Notes: generated by a model from the sequence alone, not told the origin. A stretch of 64,000 nucleotides of DNA from Burkholderia pyrrocinia (GCF_001028665.1 NZ_CP011504.1:2108001-2172000); one strand, 5' to 3'. Positions 1-9,753 are shown, counted from the stretch's first letter. A program made the numbers and translations.

Positions 1-765
1 CTCGGCCCGAACCTGCCGCACAACTGGGTCAGCGACATGGCCGAAGGCGAAACCGTCGAGCGCCGCAACCTCGTGATCCAGTTCGCCCCGGCATTCGTGC
101 GCCGCTGCATGGACGCGTTTCCCGAATGCCGCGATGCGCAGGCGCTGCTCGACGATGCGCGGCGCGGCGTCGGTTTCGACGAAGCGACCAGCGCCGCGAT
201 CGCGCCGCTGTTCGACGCACTGCTGGCGGCGCGCGGCATGCGCCGCATCGCGCTGTTCATGACGATCCTCGAACGGCTTTGCTGCGCCGACGAGCGCACG
301 CTGCTCGCGAGCCCCGCGTACGACCAGGCCGATGTCACGCCCACGCGGCTCAGCCATGCGCTGTCGTATATCGGCAAGAACCTCGCATCCGAGCTGCGCG
401 AGTCCGAGCTCGCGCAACTGACCGGGCAGAGCGTCAGCGCATTCTCGCGCGCGTTCCACCGCCACACGGGCATGCCGTTCGTCCAGTACGTGAACCGGCT
501 GCGGATCGAATCCGCGTGCCAGATGCTGCTTGCCGACGACGCGAGCATCACCGACATCTGCTTCCAGGCCGGCTTCAACAACGTATCGAACTTCAACCGC
601 CAGTTCCGCGCGGTGAAGGGGATGGCGCCGTCCGAATTCCGTGCGCTGCAGCGCCTGAACGCGCGCAGCCGCGAACTCGCGCTGCATGCGGCACCCACCG
701 GCAACCCGATGCCGCCGCGCGTGCTGACGCCCGGCGCGCCCGAACTCGCGCCGCAGCCCGGATGA
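1..765 (+). CDS. AraC-family transcriptional regulator (5' end outside window)
   Basis: The frame is open from the first base, so the true start lies outside the window; 254 residues are visible. The first visible residues (LGPNLPHNWVSD) look like the end of the cupin-type sensor domain found in sugar- and polyol-responsive AraC regulators. The C-terminal half carries the two helix-turn-helix units, one around ELAQLTGQSVSAFSRAF and one around SITDICFQAGFNNVSNF, followed by the conserved PSEFR. It ends 168 bp before the importer operon on the same strand, so it is the obvious candidate activator of that operon; this is inferred from position. A Pro/Ala-rich tail of about 40 residues follows the DNA-binding domain. 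Confidence 0.9.
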   Translation, partial: LGPNLPHNWVSDMAEGETVERRNLVIQFAPAFVRRCMDAFPECRDAQALLDDARRGVGFDEATSAAIAPLFDALLAARGMRRIALFMTILERLCCADERTLLASPAYDQADVTPTRLSHALSYIGKNLASELRESELAQLTGQSVSAFSRAFHRHTGMPFVQYVNRLRIESACQMLLADDASITDICFQAGFNNVSNFNRQFRAVKGMAPSEFRALQRLNARSRELALHAAPTGNPMPPRVLTPGAPELAPQPG

Positions 766-933
766 TCGCCGGGCTGTCGCCCGCCTGACTTTTCCACGCC
801 GTTTCACCCGGCCGATCGCGTCGCTCACGTCGCGAGGGGCTCGTTCAACCACGAAAAAGCCGCACACCGCGGCTCGCATAGCGCCGGAGCAAGCGCTGAC
901 GCGCAAACGCCGGCCGACAATGGAGACACCGTC

Positions 934-1875
934 ATGACGCAAGCATCGCCCGCTTCATCCCGTCGCCACGCCGCCCGCGTGACGGCCTTCGCCGCGCTCG
1001 CCGTCGCGGCCTTGCTGCCCGCCGCCGCGCCTGCCGCGCCGCTTCGGATCGGCATGACGTTCCAGGAGCTGAACAACCCGTATTTCGTGACGATGCAGAA
1101 GGCGCTGAACGATGCGGCGACGTCGATCGGCGCGCAGGTCGTCGTGACCGATGCGCATCACGACGTCAGCAAGCAGGTGAGCGACGTCGAGGACATGCTG
1201 CAGAAGAAGATCGACATCCTGCTCGTGAATCCGACCGATTCGACCGGGATCCAGTCGGCGATCACGCAGGCGAAGAAGGCCGGTGCGGTGGTCGTCGCCG
1301 TCGATGCGAATGCGAACGGGCCGGTCGATTCGTTCGTCGGCTCGAAGAATTACGACGCGGGCGTGATGTCGTGCGAATACCTCGCGAAGGCGATCGGCGG
1401 CAGCGGCGAGGTCGCGATCCTCGACGGCATTCCGGTCGTGCCGATCCTCGAACGCGTGCGCGGCTGCAAGGCCGGGCTCGCGAAATTCCCGAACGTGAAG
1501 CTCGTCGACACGCAGAACGGCAAGCAGGAGCGCGCGACCGCGCTGTCGGTCACCGAAAACATGATCTCAGCGCGTCCGAACCTGAAGGGCATCTTCAGCG
1601 TGAACGACGGCGGCTCGATGGGCGCGCTCGCCGCGATCGAGGGTTCCGGCAAGGACATCAAGCTGACGAGCGTCGACGGCGCGCCCGAGGCGATCGCCGC
1701 GATCCAGAAGCCGAACTCGAAGTTCATCGAGACGACCGCGCAGTTCCCGGCCGACCAGGTGCGCATCGCGCTCGGCATCGCGATCGCGCGCAAGTGGGGC
1801 GCGACGGTGCCGAAGGCGATCCCGGTCGACGTGAAGGTCGTCGATCGCAGCAATGCGAAGGGCTTCAGCTGGTGA
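934..1875 (+). CDS. sugar/polyol ABC transporter periplasmic substrate-binding protein
   Basis: 313 residues. The N-terminus has Arg residues, a hydrophobic Ala/Leu stretch and an APA-type cleavage region near residue 34, a classic Sec signal peptide. The mature part ([15 protein letters not shown] onward) is a periplasmic binding protein of the ribose/xylose cluster (Peripla_BP_4 fold), with the usual hinge-region patterns VNPTDSTGI and [15 protein letters not shown] ribosome site precedes the start. It is the first gene of a transporter-enzyme operon. The enzymes downstream suggest that the ligand is a polyol rather than ribose, but the binding pocket cannot be read from sequence alone. Confidence 0.92.
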   Translation: MTQASPASSRRHAARVTAFAALAVAALLPAAAPAAPLRIGMTFQELNNPYFVTMQKALNDAATSIGAQVVVTDAHHDVSKQVSDVEDMLQKKIDILLVNPTDSTGIQSAITQAKKAGAVVVAVDANANGPVDSFVGSKNYDAGVMSCEYLAKAIGGSGEVAILDGIPVVPILERVRGCKAGLAKFPNVKLVDTQNGKQERATALSVTENMISARPNLKGIFSVNDGGSMGALAAIEGSGKDIKLTSVDGAPEAIAAIQKPNSKFIETTAQFPADQVRIALGIAIARKWGATVPKAIPVDVKVVDRSNAKGFSW

Positions 1876-1937
1876 ACGACGTGCGATGCGACGCGAAGGG
1901 CGGCGGCATGGCCGCTGCCCTTCGCACGGAGAAGCCG

Positions 1938-3458
1938 ATGGAATCGATACTCAGGCTCAGCCACATCACGAAAAGCTTTCCGGGCGTGAAGGCGCTGTCC
2001 GACATTCATCTCGAGATTGCGTGCGGCGAGATCCATGCGCTGCTCGGCGAGAACGGCGCGGGCAAGTCGACGCTGATGAAGATCCTGTGCGGCATCCATC
2101 AACCGGATGCCGGCACGATCGAGATCGACGGCACCGCGCGCCATTTCGCGAACTATCACGAGGCGGTCGCGGCGGGCGTCGGCATCGTGTTCCAGGAATT
2201 CAGCCTGATCCCGCACCTGGACGCCGTCGACAACCTGTTCCTCGGCCGCGAGCTGCGCACGCGCTGGGGCGCGCGCGACCGGACGCGGATGCGCCGCGCG
2301 GCGGCCGTCATCTTCGCGCGGCTCGGCGTGTCGATCGATCTCGATGCGCCGATCCGTGCGCTGTCGGTCGCGCAGCAGCAGTTCGTCGAGATCGGCAAGG
2401 CACTGTCGCTCGATGCGCGCATCCTGATTCTCGACGAACCGACCGCCACGCTCACGCCGGCCGAGGCCGAGCACCTGTTCGCGATCATGCGCGAGCTCAA
2501 GCGGCAGGGCGTCGCGATGATCTTCATCTCGCATCACCTCGACGAGATCTTCGCGGTGTGCGACCGCATCACGGTGCTGCGCGACGGCCAGTACGTCGCG
2601 ACGACCGATGTCGCGCACACGGACGTCGAACAGCTCGTGCGGATGATGGTCGGCCGCCGGATCGAGAGCAGCTTTCCGCCGAAACCCGCGCTGCCGGCCG
2701 ACGCGCCGGCCGTGCTCGAAGTCGATGCGCTGCAGATCGAGCGCGACGGCCCGGTGAACCGTTTCGCGCTGCGGGCCGGCGAGATCCTCGGCTTCGCCGG
2801 GCTCGTCGGGTCGGGCCGCACGGAAACGGCGCTCGCGGTGATCGGCGCGACGCGTGCGCACCGCAAGGACGTGCGCGTGCGCGGCGTGGCGGCGAAGCTC
2901 GGCGATCCGGCCGACGCGCTGCGCGCGGGCATCGGCATCCTGCCGGAAAGCCGCAAGACGGAAGGGCTCGTCACGTCGTTCTCGATCCGCGACAACATCT
3001 CGCTGAACAACCTCGGCAAGTACCGGTCGATGCGCTGGCTGATCGACCGTCGCAGCGAGGCGAGCACGACTCACGACGTGATGCGGCGCGTTGGCGTGAA
3101 GGCGCCGTCGATGCACACCGAGGTCGCGACGCTGTCCGGCGGCAACCAGCAGAAGGTCGTGATCGCGCGCTGGCTGAACCATCACACGTCGGTGCTGATC
3201 TTCGACGAGCCGACGCGCGGCATCGACGTCGGCGCGAAAGCGGAAATCTACGGGCTGATGCGCGAACTCACCGCGCGCGGCTACGCCATCATCATGATCT
3301 CGTCCGAGCTGCCGGAAATCGTCGGCATGTGCGATCGCGTCGCCGTGTTCCGGCAGGGCCGCATCGAGGCGACGCTCGAAGGCGACGAGATCGATCCCGA
3401 CACGGTCATGACCCATGCCACGGCCGGCACGCGAGGAGCGACTCATGAACCTGCCTGA
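1938..3458 (+). CDS. sugar ABC transporter ATP-binding protein (double-domain, RbsA/XylG type)
   Basis: 506 residues with two fused nucleotide-binding domains, the arrangement of CUT2 sugar importers. Domain 1 has Walker [10 protein letters not shown] at residues 38-46, a degenerate signature (LSVAQQQ) and Walker [12 protein letters not shown]. Domain 2 has the usual altered Walker A (GLVGSGRTE), the intact signature LSGGNQQK and Walker [12 protein letters not shown]. The start at 1938 is chosen because a GGAG lies just upstream; an in-frame ATG at 1908 has no comparable site. It energises uptake together with the permease that overlaps its 3' end by 14 bp. Confidence 0.94.
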   Translation: MESILRLSHITKSFPGVKALSDIHLEIACGEIHALLGENGAGKSTLMKILCGIHQPDAGTIEIDGTARHFANYHEAVAAGVGIVFQEFSLIPHLDAVDNLFLGRELRTRWGARDRTRMRRAAAVIFARLGVSIDLDAPIRALSVAQQQFVEIGKALSLDARILILDEPTATLTPAEAEHLFAIMRELKRQGVAMIFISHHLDEIFAVCDRITVLRDGQYVATTDVAHTDVEQLVRMMVGRRIESSFPPKPALPADAPAVLEVDALQIERDGPVNRFALRAGEILGFAGLVGSGRTETALAVIGATRAHRKDVRVRGVAAKLGDPADALRAGIGILPESRKTEGLVTSFSIRDNISLNNLGKYRSMRWLIDRRSEASTTHDVMRRVGVKAPSMHTEVATLSGGNQQKVVIARWLNHHTSVLIFDEPTRGIDVGAKAEIYGLMRELTARGYAIIMISSELPEIVGMCDRVAVFRQGRIEATLEGDEIDPDTVMTHATAGTRGATHEPA

Positions 3459-4458
3459 TTCTTCTTCCACACCTTCCACGACGCTCGCGGCCAACGCCGG
3501 AAACGGCGATGCGCCGCCGCCCCGCGCGATGTGGGCGCAGTTGCGGCGCTCGACGCTGTTTTATCCGCTCGTCGGCCTCGTCGTCGTGTGCATCGCAATG
3601 ATGGTCGCGAGCCCGAGCTTCCTGTCCGCCGCGAACCTCGAAAACGTGCTGCGCCAGGTGTCGATCAACGCGATCATCGCGGTCGGCATGACCTGCGTGA
3701 TCCTGACGGGCGGGATCGACCTGTCGGTCGGTTCGGTGATGGCGCTGTCCGGCACGCTTGCGGCCGGGCTGATGGTCGCGGGCGTCAACGCGGTCGCCGC
3801 GCTCGCGATCGGGATTGCGGTCGGCTTCGGGTTCGGCTTCCTGAACGGCGTGTTCGTTGCGTTCGCGGGGATGCCGCCGATCATCGTCACGCTCGCGACG
3901 ATGGGGATCGCGCGCGGCCTCGCGCTGATCTACACGGGCGGTTATCCGATCGACGGGCTGCCCGACTGGGTCGCGTTCTTCGGCAGCGGCAAGGTGCTCG
4001 GCATCCAGGCGCCCGTGCTGATCATGCTGGTGGTCTATGCGATCGCGTGGCTGCTGCTCGACCGCATGCCGTTCGGCCGCTACGTGTATGCGATCGGCGG
4101 CAACGAACAGGCGACGCGGCTCACCGGCGTGCGCGTCGCACGCGTGAAGCTGATCGTCTACACGCTGGCCGGGCTCACGTCGGCGCTCGCCGCGATCGTG
4201 CTGACGGGCCGGCTGATGAGCGGGCAGCCGAACGCGGGCGTGGGCTTCGAACTCGACGCGATCGCGGCCGTCGTGATGGGCGGCACGTCGATCTCCGGCG
4301 GGCGCGGTGCGATCCTCGGCACGCTGGTCGGTGCGCTGCTGCTCGGCGTGCTCAACAACGGGCTGAACATGATCGGCGTGAACCCGTATGTGCAGAACGT
4401 GATCAAGGGCGGAATCATCCTGCTCGCGATCTTTATCAGCCGAGAACGATCGCGATAA
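3445..4458 (+). CDS. sugar ABC transporter permease (RbsC type)
   Basis: 337 residues. After a polar, Pro/Ser-rich N-terminal 35 residues, the protein is a run of hydrophobic helices matching the BPD_transp_2 permeases of ribose-type importers, with the conserved [15 protein letters not shown] and [14 protein letters not shown] segments. The start at 3445 has a strong GAGGAG site 7 bp upstream and overlaps the ATPase gene by 14 bp, so the two are probably translationally coupled. It forms the inner-membrane channel, probably as a homodimer as is known for CUT2 systems. Confidence 0.93.
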   Translation: MNLPDSSSTPSTTLAANAGNGDAPPPRAMWAQLRRSTLFYPLVGLVVVCIAMMVASPSFLSAANLENVLRQVSINAIIAVGMTCVILTGGIDLSVGSVMALSGTLAAGLMVAGVNAVAALAIGIAVGFGFGFLNGVFVAFAGMPPIIVTLATMGIARGLALIYTGGYPIDGLPDWVAFFGSGKVLGIQAPVLIMLVVYAIAWLLLDRMPFGRYVYAIGGNEQATRLTGVRVARVKLIVYTLAGLTSALAAIVLTGRLMSGQPNAGVGFELDAIAAVVMGGTSISGGRGAILGTLVGALLLGVLNNGLNMIGVNPYVQNVIKGGIILLAIFISRERSR

Positions 4459-4504
4459 CGCGTGATCGATCAGACATCCGAATCATCAACGAAAGAGACA
4501 ACTC

Positions 4505-5593
4505 ATGACGACACTCGAAGCCCAGCCGCGGATGACCGCGGTCGTCTGCCACGGCCCCGAGGACTATCGCGTCGAACAGGTCGCGAAGCCGCGCCCCGGC
4601 GCGAACGAGCTCGTGATCCGCATCGCCGCGTGCGGGATCTGCGCGAGCGACTGCAAGTGCTATACGGGCGCGAAGATGTTCTGGGGCGGCCCGAACCCGT
4701 GGGTGAAGGCGCCCGTGATTCCCGGCCATGAATTTTTCGGCTACGTGGAAGCGCTCGGCGACGGCGCGGCCGAGCATTTCGGCGTGGCATTGGGCGACCG
4801 CGTGATCGCCGAGCAGATCGTGCCGTGCGGCAAGTGCCGTTATTGCAAGTCGGGGCAGTACTGGATGTGCGAAGTGCACAACATCTTCGGCTTCCAGCGC
4901 GAGGTCGCCGACGGCGGGATGGCCGAATACATGCGCATTCCGCCGACCGCGATCGTCCACAAGATCCCGCTCGGCGTATCGCTCGAGGATGCCGCGATCA
5001 TCGAGCCGCTGTCGTGCGCGATCCATACGGTGAACCGCGGCGACGTCCAGCTCGACGACGTCGTCGTGATCGCGGGCGCGGGGCCGCTCGGGCTGATGAT
5101 GACGCAGGTCGCGCGCCTGAAGACGCCGAAGAAACTCGTCGTGATCGACCTGATCGACGAACGGCTCGAACTCGCGCGCGAGTACGGCGCCGACGTGGCG
5201 ATCAACCCGCAGCGCGACGATGCGCGCGAGATCGTCCGCGCGCTGACCGACGGCTACGGCTGCGACGTCTACATCGAGACGACCGGCGCGCCGGTCGGCG
5301 TGAACCAGGGGCTCGACCTGATCCGCAAGCTCGGCCGCTTCGTCGAATTCAGCGTGTTCGGCGAGGATGCGACCGTCGACTGGTCGATCATCGGCGATCG
5401 CAAGGAGCTCGACGTGCGCGGCGCGCACCTCGGGCCATACTGTTATCCGGTCGCGATCGACCTGCTTGCGCGCGGGCTCGTCACGTCGAAAGGCATCGTC
5501 ACGCACGGTTTCGCGCTCGAGGACTGGGACAACGCGATTCGCGTCGCGAAATCGCCCGAATCGATCAAGGTGCTGCTGAAGCCGGCCCGCTGA
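4505..5593 (+). CDS. zinc-dependent polyol/alcohol dehydrogenase (MDR family, threitol/sorbitol-dehydrogenase-like)
   Basis: 362 residues of the medium-chain dehydrogenase family. Catalytic-zinc ligands are Cys43 in CGIC and the GHE motif at 74-76. Four structural-zinc cysteines lie at 108, 111, 114 and 122, and the nucleotide-binding glycines are GAGPLG at 191-196. The segment from residue 58 (MFWGGPNPWVKAPVIPGHEF) reminds me of dehydrogenases annotated as erythritol/L-threitol dehydrogenases, so a C4-C6 polyol substrate oxidised to a ketose with NAD is likely. It follows the permease gene by 46 bp and precedes a sugar kinase, which fits an uptake-oxidation-phosphorylation sequence. The exact substrate is not determinable here. 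Confidence 0.88.
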   Translation: MTTLEAQPRMTAVVCHGPEDYRVEQVAKPRPGANELVIRIAACGICASDCKCYTGAKMFWGGPNPWVKAPVIPGHEFFGYVEALGDGAAEHFGVALGDRVIAEQIVPCGKCRYCKSGQYWMCEVHNIFGFQREVADGGMAEYMRIPPTAIVHKIPLGVSLEDAAIIEPLSCAIHTVNRGDVQLDDVVVIAGAGPLGLMMTQVARLKTPKKLVVIDLIDERLELAREYGADVAINPQRDDAREIVRALTDGYGCDVYIETTGAPVGVNQGLDLIRKLGRFVEFSVFGEDATVDWSIIGDRKELDVRGAHLGPYCYPVAIDLLARGLVTSKGIVTHGFALEDWDNAIRVAKSPESIKVLLKPAR

Positions 5594-5622
5594 CGGCCGC
5601 CGTGCGCCTCACCGGAGACATC

Positions 5623-7170
5623 ATGGAATACGTCATAGGCGTCGACATCGGTACGCAGAGCACCAAGGCGCTGCTCGTCGACCGGCATGGCGCGATCGTC
5701 GCGCGGCGCTCGGCCGGTTACCAGCCCGATACGCCGCGCCCGCTGTGGGCCGAGCAGTGGCCGCAGGTGTGGTTCGACGCGGTGCTCGAATGCATCACCG
5801 GCTGCGTGAGCGATGCGCGCGCGCAGGGCGTGCCGGCCGATGCGATCCGCGCGGTGTGCGTGAGCAGCTTGTACGGCGGCTCGGGCATTCCGGTCGACAG
5901 CGACATGCTGCCGCTCCATCCGTGCCTGATCTGGATGGATCGGCGCGCGACTGCGGAAGTCGACTGGGTCGACGCCAACGTGAACGTCGAGCGGCTGCGC
6001 GTGATCACGGGCAACGGCGTCGACAGCTATTACGGCTTCACGAAGATGCTGTGGCTGCGCGACCAGCGGCCGGACGTGTGGGCGAACGTGCGCTATTTCC
6101 TGCCGCCGAACGCGTACGTGATCTATCTGCTGACCGGCGAAGTCGCGGTCGATCACAGCTCGGCCGGCAACATCGGCGGCGTGTACGACGTCGCGCGCCG
6201 CGAGTGGTCCGACGACGCGCTCGACATGCTCGGCATTCCGGCGACGATGATGCCCGAGCGGCTCGTCGATTCGACGGAGATCGTCGGCGGGTTGCTGTCG
6301 CAATGGACCGAACAGCTCGGGCTGCCGGCCGGCACGCCCGTCGTCGCGGGCGGCGTCGATGCGGCCGTCGCGACCTTCGCGGCCGGCGCGACGCGCACCG
6401 GGCAGCATGTCGCGATGATCGGCACCAGCATGTGCTGGGGCTACGTGAACCGGCATGTCGATGCGCGGCACGGGCTCGTCAGCATGCCGCACGTGTTCGA
6501 CGGCCAGCGCGACCTGTACGTGTTCGGCGGTGCGATCACGGCCGGTGCATCGGTCGCGTGGTTTCGCGACCAGTTCTGTCATGCCGAAATCGATGCGGCA
6601 CGCCTGCTGCCGCACGGCGATCCGCACGTGCTGCTCGAGGAGGCGGCCGAAAGCGTGCCGGCCGGTGCCGACGGCGTGCTGTTCCTGCCGTACCTGATGG
6701 GCGAGCGCAGCCCGGTGTGGGATGCGAAGGCGAGCGGCGCGTTCGTCGGGCTGAGTCTCGCGCATACGCGGGCGCACCTTTATCGCGCGGTGCTCGAAGG
6801 CGTCGCGTTCGCGCTGCGGCACAACATCGAGGCCGGCCGCCGCGGGGCGGTGGCGCTGGACGACCGGCTGATCGTCGTTGGCGGTGCCGCGCATTCGGCG
6901 CTGTGGATGCAGATCATCGCGGACGTGACGGGCTTTCCGGTGTGGACGATCGAGCAGGACGTCGAAGCCGCGATGGGCGCCGCGTTGCTCGCGGGTGTCG
7001 GGGCGGGGCTCGTGTCGCACGACGACGCGCAGGGCGGATGGGTCACGCTCGTCGAGCGCGCGCGGCCCGACGCCGAACGCGCGCAAGCGTATGCGGCGCG
7101 CTTCGCGCTCTATACGGCGCTGTATCCGGCGCTCAAGTCGATCATGCACGGGTTGCACACGCCATCATGA
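5623..7170 (+). CDS. FGGY-family carbohydrate kinase (xylulokinase-like)
   Basis: 515 residues, the usual length for the family. The N-terminus has the ATPase-fold phosphate loop GVDIGTQSTKALLVD. The middle has the FGGY_N pattern PCLIWMDRRA, and the C-terminal domain has GERSPVWDAKASGAFVGL and GGAAHSALWMQIIADVTG, as in xylulose and other ketose kinases. ATG 5623 follows ACCGGAGACATC, a good ribosome site. Its stop overlaps the next start (ATGA). It probably phosphorylates the ketose made by the upstream dehydrogenase; D-xylulose is a reasonable guess, with L-xylulose or erythrulose as alternatives. Confidence 0.9.
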   Translation: MEYVIGVDIGTQSTKALLVDRHGAIVARRSAGYQPDTPRPLWAEQWPQVWFDAVLECITGCVSDARAQGVPADAIRAVCVSSLYGGSGIPVDSDMLPLHPCLIWMDRRATAEVDWVDANVNVERLRVITGNGVDSYYGFTKMLWLRDQRPDVWANVRYFLPPNAYVIYLLTGEVAVDHSSAGNIGGVYDVARREWSDDALDMLGIPATMMPERLVDSTEIVGGLLSQWTEQLGLPAGTPVVAGGVDAAVATFAAGATRTGQHVAMIGTSMCWGYVNRHVDARHGLVSMPHVFDGQRDLYVFGGAITAGASVAWFRDQFCHAEIDAARLLPHGDPHVLLEEAAESVPAGADGVLFLPYLMGERSPVWDAKASGAFVGLSLAHTRAHLYRAVLEGVAFALRHNIEAGRRGAVALDDRLIVVGGAAHSALWMQIIADVTGFPVWTIEQDVEAAMGAALLAGVGAGLVSHDDAQGGWVTLVERARPDAERAQAYAARFALYTALYPALKSIMHGLHTPS

Positions 7171-7925
7171 AGACGCGATTCGATTTCAGCGGTTCGCGGG
7201 TGCTCGTCACGGGCGCATCGAGCGGGATCGGGCGCGCGTGCGCGGTTGCGCTGGCGCAGGCGGGCGCGCGGGTCGTCGCGGCGGGGCGCGACATGGCCGC
7301 GCTCGATTCGCTTGCCAGCGAGACTGCATGCGATACGTTGCGCATCGATGTCGGCGGAGACGAACACGCGATCGATGCCGCGCTCGCCGCTCACGATGCG
7401 TTCGACGGCCTCGTCAATTGTGCGGGGATCGCATCGCTCGAACCGGCGCTCGAGGTCAGCGCCGGGCATTTCGACCGCGTGATGGCCGTCAATGCGCGCG
7501 GCGCGGCGCTCGTGGCACGGGCGGTTGCGCGGAAGATGATCGCGTGCGACGGACGCGTCGCCGTGCATGCACGGGGCAGCATCGTCAACGTATCGAGCCA
7601 GGCCGCGCTCGTCGGCTTGCCCGCACATCTGAGCTATTGCGCGTCGAAGGCGGCGATGGACGCGATCACGCGCGTGCTGTGCATCGAACTCGGGCCGCAC
7701 GGCATTCGTGTGAACAGCGTGAATCCGACCGTCACGCTCACGCCGATGGCGCAGTTCGCGTGGAGCGAACCGGAGAAGCGCGCGCCGATGCTGGCGGCGA
7801 TTCCGCTCGGGCGATTTGCGGAGCCGGGCGAGGTCGTCGAGCCGATCCTGTTTTTGCTGAGCGATGCGGCGTCGATGATCAGCGGCGTGTCGTTGCCGAT
7901 CGACGGCGGGTATACGGCGCGATAG
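7167..7925 (+). CDS. short-chain dehydrogenase, L-xylulose reductase (DCXR)-like
   Basis: 252 residues, Rossmann-fold SDR with TGASSGIG at 15-22, Ser144, and Tyr157-x-x-x-Lys161. The C-terminal half closely follows the pattern I know from animal dicarbonyl/L-xylulose reductase (RVNSVNPTVTLTPM, then W-S-E/D-P, then IPLGRFAEPGEVVEPILFLL), more so than generic FabG-like SDRs. An insertion of about 12 residues (around 127-138) precedes the catalytic serine. It overlaps the kinase by ATGA and ends the operon. A role in interconverting an L-ketopentose and xylitol-type polyol is inferred. Confidence 0.85.
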   Translation: MKTRFDFSGSRVLVTGASSGIGRACAVALAQAGARVVAAGRDMAALDSLASETACDTLRIDVGGDEHAIDAALAAHDAFDGLVNCAGIASLEPALEVSAGHFDRVMAVNARGAALVARAVARKMIACDGRVAVHARGSIVNVSSQAALVGLPAHLSYCASKAAMDAITRVLCIELGPHGIRVNSVNPTVTLTPMAQFAWSEPEKRAPMLAAIPLGRFAEPGEVVEPILFLLSDAASMISGVSLPIDGGYTAR

Positions 7926-8020
7926 GCCACGTCATGCGGTGACGGGTGACGGGCGGCCGGCTGCCGTCGACCGCGCATGACGGGAAATAGGGGCGAATGT
8001 GCGGAGCAGCCGACGCGCGG

Positions 8021-8164
8021 CTAGACCGGGTCCTTGCTCGGCGGGCCATCCGGTTGCTGCGGGTTGTCGTGGTGATGACCCGGCGGCGACGACAGCGGGT
8101 CGTCTTCCGGGTCGCGGTTCGGGTCGGCCGGTGGCTCGGGCGTCGGGGTCGTGTGATCGGTCAT
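8021..8164 (-). CDS. small Pro/Asp-rich hypothetical protein
   Basis: 47 residues, very hydrophilic, with PPADPNRDPEDDP and a His-rich GHHHD stretch, probably unstructured. The frame is open further upstream, but only the part from this ATG has a composition unlike GC-rich noise, and the upstream part is Arg-rich. No clear Shine-Dalgarno site is seen. Function unknown; it lies alone between the polyol operon and the nucleotidyltransferase gene. It could still be a chance frame. Confidence 0.5.
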   Translation of the reverse strand: MTDHTTPTPEPPADPNRDPEDDPLSSPPGHHHDNPQQPDGPPSKDPV

Positions 8165-8359
8165 GGAGGGCTCGCGCAATGCGTGACGGCGGCGGCGCGG
8201 AGGGCGCGCCTCGTCTTCGTTATAGCCAATCGGGCGAGCGTTTGCAGCGGGATTCTTGCGGCGGGTTGTCGGTCGTCGGCGAAATCCGTGAATCGTCGAT
8301 CGTCGATCGTCGGGCGGGACCCTGCAATGCAATGCGCGGCGTGGCCCGCACGATTGAGT

Positions 8360-8944
8360 TCAGCGCAGATCCTGCGGCGTGTCGACGTCACGCAGGATGC
8401 CGGGATCGTCGACGTCGAGCAGTTTTACCGGTGCGCTGGCGAACAGCGCGCGGGCACCCGTGTCGCCGTCGAGGGCGGCGAGCGCATCGAAGTGGTGCGC
8501 GGCGAAACCGACCGGATGGCCGCGCACACCGCGATGCGCGGGCGCGACGATCGACGCATCGTCGGCGTCGAGCGCGCGCGTGACGGCTTCGTAGGTCGAA
8601 GCCGCGATCCACGGCATGTCGCCGAGCGCGACGAGCCAGCCGTTCGAATCGGGCGTGGCGCGCACGCCGGCCGCGAGGCTCGCGCCCATCCCGCGCGACG
8701 CGTCGGGCGCATAGACGACCTGGCAACCGGCTTCGTTCAGCAGAATCGCGAGTTTTTCGGCGCCGGGACGGACGACGGCGATCACGTCGGCCGTGGCCGC
8801 CGCGAGATGGCGGGCGGCCGCGACCGCGACCGGCGTGCCGTCGGGAAGCAGCGCGAGCAGCTTGCTGTGCAGGCCGCTCGGGTCGAAGCGTTGACCGAGA
8901 CCACCGGCGAGCAGGACGCCGGTGACGAGTGACGCATAGGACAT
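8360..8944 (-). CDS. MobA/MocA-like nucleotidyltransferase
   Basis: 194 residues. The N-terminus has the nucleotidyltransferase signature GVLLAGGLGQRF followed by the conserved Lys (HSKLL). GDMPWI around residue 108 is the metal-binding Asp of the MobA-like NTP transferase domain, and GVRGHPVGF near 140 matches molybdopterin cytidylyltransferase (MocA) and related proteins. Such enzymes attach CMP to the molybdenum cofactor, usually for xanthine-dehydrogenase-family hydroxylases. No such hydroxylase or XdhC protein lies next to it here, so the precise nucleotide and acceptor are uncertain. Confidence 0.82.
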   Translation of the reverse strand: MSYASLVTGVLLAGGLGQRFDPSGLHSKLLALLPDGTPVAVAAARHLAAATADVIAVVRPGAEKLAILLNEAGCQVVYAPDASRGMGASLAAGVRATPDSNGWLVALGDMPWIAASTYEAVTRALDADDASIVAPAHRGVRGHPVGFAAHHFDALAALDGDTGARALFASAPVKLLDVDDPGILRDVDTPQDLR

Positions 8945-9049
8945 CGGCGCGGGGGGAGTGAGACAGGTGCTGCGATTGTGCGGGAGCGGGCGGGGATCGG
9001 CAAGTGAGGATGTTACCGGGTCGCGCGCGTCAGATCGGCAAGACCGTCA

Positions 9050-9256
9050 TCACGTACCTTCGTCGAGCATGTTTTCCTCGACGGGGCCGTAAATCGCGTG
9101 CGATTCCCGCTGCATGACGGCCCAATAGCGGTCGCCGAACGACCAATGCCACCATTCGGACGGGTAATTCGTGAAGCCGGCGCCGGTCAGCGCGGCGATC
9201 AGCACGTGGCGGTTGCGCGCGGCCGTACGGCTGATGAAGGCGTTGTACTTGCAAGC
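9050..9256 (-). pseudogene. 3' remnant of a D-alanyl-D-alanine dipeptidase (VanX/DdpX, peptidase M15D)
   Basis: Read on the minus strand this stretch gives about 68 in-frame residues up to a TGA, including TNYPSEWWHWSFGDRYWA, the hallmark C-terminal motif of VanX-type D-Ala-D-Ala dipeptidases (the catalytic Glu and a zinc-ligand His sit in E-W-W-H). Upstream of the fragment an in-frame TAA occurs at 9257-9259, and none of the other zinc-site motifs (S-x-H-x-x-G-x-A-x-D) is present. The gene has therefore lost about two thirds of its 5' part. The break lies 87 bp from the end of the PIN toxin gene, suggesting that loss accompanied arrival of the toxin-antitoxin pair (inference). Confidence 0.75.
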
Positions 9257-9342
9257 TTATGGTCGATCTGGTCAGACGAAACGCCAACATGTCGGAGTTG
9301 GCGCGGGCGTGCGGTGTGGATTGGCCTGCGACTGCGAAAGGA

Positions 9343-9753
9343 TTACCAGAGCGTCTTCACGTGCGCATAAGCGCGGATTTTTTCGTCGCGGGTGACGAGC
9401 GGTGCGCCGAGCCGCCGCGCGGTGGCGACGATCATGCGGTCGGCCGGATCCTTGTGGAACGAGCCGGGCAGCGCGGTGGATTTCGCGGCGATGTCGGCAT
9501 CGACGGGCACGAAGCGCATGCCGTCGATCTGCGCGACCGTGGCGAGCCACGCGTCGACATCCATCGTCAGTGCGAGGCGGTCGTTGCGCACCAGCATCGC
9601 AATCTCCCACGCGGAGATCGCGGATGCGGCGAGCGCGCCTTCGCTGCGCGCGCGATCGATTGCGCTTCGCGCTTTCTTGCTGAGCGAAGGATCGCCCGCC
9701 ACCCACCACACCAATGCATGCGTATCCAGCACGATCACCGCGACGCCTCCCAA
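9343..9753 (-). CDS. type II toxin, PIN-domain endoribonuclease (VapC family)
   Basis: 136 residues from ATG 9753. PIN-domain acidic residues are in place: Asp10 in VLDTHALVWW, Glu50 in SAWEIAML, Asp102/105 in KDPADRMI and Asp123 in TRDEKI, forming the magnesium site of VapC-type ribonucleases. A GTG at 9738 overlapping the antitoxin stop (GTGA) is an equally plausible start and would remove five residues. It follows the antitoxin gene on the same strand and overlaps it. Presumed to cleave RNA when not neutralised. Confidence 0.88.
   Translation of the reverse strand: MGGVAVIVLDTHALVWWVAGDPSLSKKARSAIDRARSEGALAASAISAWEIAMLVRNDRLALTMDVDAWLATVAQIDGMRFVPVDADIAAKSTALPGSFHKDPADRMIVATARRLGAPLVTRDEKIRAYAHVKTLW

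Noticed and set aside
1350..3494. Very long open frame (714 codons) opposite the ABC transporter genes
   Set aside because: It is the antisense shadow of high-GC codons; composition is Arg/His/Asp-rich and no ribosome site or family pattern is visible.
9030..9290. 86-codon minus-strand frame over the VanX remnant
   Set aside because: It runs in the wrong frame; the recognisable E-W-W-H-W motif is in a different frame with its own stop at 9050.
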